A stretch of DNA of 64,000 bases, taken from positions 3,723,501-3,787,500 of the forward strand of contig NZ_JAPDFL010000001.1 of NCBI RefSeq assembly GCF_025949695.1, read 5' to 3'. Under the pieces are notes generated by a model that did not search any database, was not told the DNA's origin, and worked only from the letters and a program-made list of their open reading frames with translations. Source of the stretch: Pararhodobacter zhoushanensis (GTDB lineage Bacteria; Pseudomonadota; Alphaproteobacteria; Rhodobacterales; Rhodobacteraceae). This document shows, piece after piece, positions 63,341-64,000 of this stretch (within the stretch, counting starts at the first letter, position 1; each line of letters begins with the position of its first letter). A program made the translations under genes and the position numbers.

Positions 63341-64000
63341 ATGTTCAACGACTCAACCATCGCGGCACTGCGCCGGGATTTCCCCTATCTGGCGCAGTGT
63401 ACCTATCTCGACAGCGGCGCGACCGGGCTGGCCGCGCCCGGCACCGGTGCCGCTGCGGCGCATTTCTATGACGCGATGCAGAGCCGGGGCTTTGACGGAC
63501 GCCCCGACTGGATGGCGATGCGCACCCGGGTCGAGGGCGAGCTGGCGGCGCTGCTCGGCGTGGCGCCCGACTGGCTCGATTTCGGTTCCAGCAGCACCGA
63601 TGTTCTGAACCGTGCGATGCAGGCGGTGCCTGTTTCGCCCGGCGACAAGATAGTGCTGGCGGCGGACGAATTCCCCTCGGTGCTGGCGGTCGCGCAGGGG
63701 CTGGAAACGCGCGGCGCGGTGCTGGATCTGATCGACATTCCCGACGAGAGCGACCGCACGGCCCGGCTGATCGCCGCCCTGCCCGGCGCGCGCTATGTCG
63801 CCGTGTCGCATGTGCATTGGGAAACCGGCACGCGGGTCGATCTGGCCGCGCTGTCCACAGCCTGCCGCACGGCGGGCGCGGTGCTGGTGGTGGACGGTGT
63901 GCACGCGGTCGGCGCGGTGCCGGTCGATGCGGCGCTGGCCGATCTCTACGTCACATCGTTCTTCAAATGGACGATGGCCGGTTTCGGGCTGGGTCTGAGC
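63341..64000 (+). CDS. Class V aminotransferase / cysteine-desulfurase-like PLP enzyme (3' end outside window)
   Basis: The first 220 residues of a fold-type I PLP enzyme: MFNDSTIAALRRDFPYLAQC, YLDSGATGLAAPGTGAAAAH, DFGSSSTDVLNRAMQAVPVS, VAVSHVHWETGTRVDLAALS, LVVDGVHAVGAVPVDAALAD and the catalytic lysine in YVTSFFKWTMAGFGLG. The VDGVHA box and SFFKW are nearer to isopenicillin-N-epimerase/kynureninase-like members than to IscS. The open frame runs off the window end. It follows the M24 gene by 82 bases; the ATG is preceded by AGGGGGACAG. Confidence 0.85.
   Translation, partial: MFNDSTIAALRRDFPYLAQCTYLDSGATGLAAPGTGAAAAHFYDAMQSRGFDGRPDWMAMRTRVEGELAALLGVAPDWLDFGSSSTDVLNRAMQAVPVSPGDKIVLAADEFPSVLAVAQGLETRGAVLDLIDIPDESDRTARLIAALPGARYVAVSHVHWETGTRVDLAALSTACRTAGAVLVVDGVHAVGAVPVDAALADLYVTSFFKWTMAGFGLGLS

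Overview
The window is a GC-rich, densely coded chromosomal segment from an alphaproteobacterium of the Rhodobacterales (Rhodobacter/Roseobacter type). Pointers are an alphaproteobacterial RpoD, an HdaA, the malyl-CoA lyase, propionyl-CoA carboxylase and methylmalonyl-CoA mutase genes of the ethylmalonyl-CoA pathway, the first two genes of a Rhodobacter-type gene transfer agent (GTA) next to mltG and fabF, and a CtrA-type TTAA-N7-TTAA site. I see no rRNA or tRNA gene, insertion sequence or CRISPR array. Species cannot be named from the sequence alone.

Layout. 1-7.8 kb: housekeeping genes (rpoD 3' part, a racemase, YjbQ, a 3-methyladenine glycosylase, rpmI-rplT, a thioesterase, pyk, DUF1244). 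8.1-11.4 kb: an accessory trio of membrane-anchored, RTX-like acidic proteins with a CtrA box in front. 11.4-15.2 kb: a D-amino-acid block (D-amino-acid aminotransferase, phosphoesterase, dgcA, dgcN). 15.3-21.2 kb: an ICMT-like methyltransferase, mcl1, a GyrI/AraC pair and a DEAD-box helicase with a long repetitive tail. 21.2-25.4 kb (minus strand): fabF, mltG, then GTA small and large terminase with nothing of the GTA behind them. 25.7-28.9 kb: fabG, acpP and two lipid A-type acyltransferases. 30-39 kb: acnA, ribE and a capsule module (kpsS, an outer-membrane export lipoprotein, kpsC). 39.5-45.6 kb: a ferredoxin, an AI-2E permease, hdaA, ppk and ppx. 45.6-48.2 kb: small genes (J-domain/TerB, GNAT, VOC, MAPEG). 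48.3-55.6 kb: the propionyl-CoA block (mcm, DUF4174, pccA, two small genes, pccB). 55.7-64 kb: a peptide-type ABC transporter with a GAF protein, a divergent XRE-cupin regulator, the binding protein, an M24 peptidase and the start of a PLP enzyme.

Two cross-cutting observations affect how the window should be read. First, eleven conserved genes carry twelve single-base frame breaks. Nine are one G or C missing from a 5-6 base G/C run, and three are one extra base at CGATCTCG. In each of the ten genes with a well-defined start, undoing the breaks gives a length divisible by three; the eleventh, the GTA terminase, cannot be tested this way because its start is unclear. This looks like uncorrected long-read sequence rather than gene decay, so I describe these as interrupted CDS and give the repaired length. 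Second, an intergenic hairpin repeat family occurs in six copies between genes.

Working together: mcl1, pccAB and mcm are parts of acetyl-CoA/propionyl-CoA assimilation; dgcN-dgcA probably feeds D-glutamate into metabolism; kpsS/kpsC and the export lipoprotein make and export a Kdo-anchored polysaccharide; ppk, ppx and hdaA join polyphosphate turnover to replication control.
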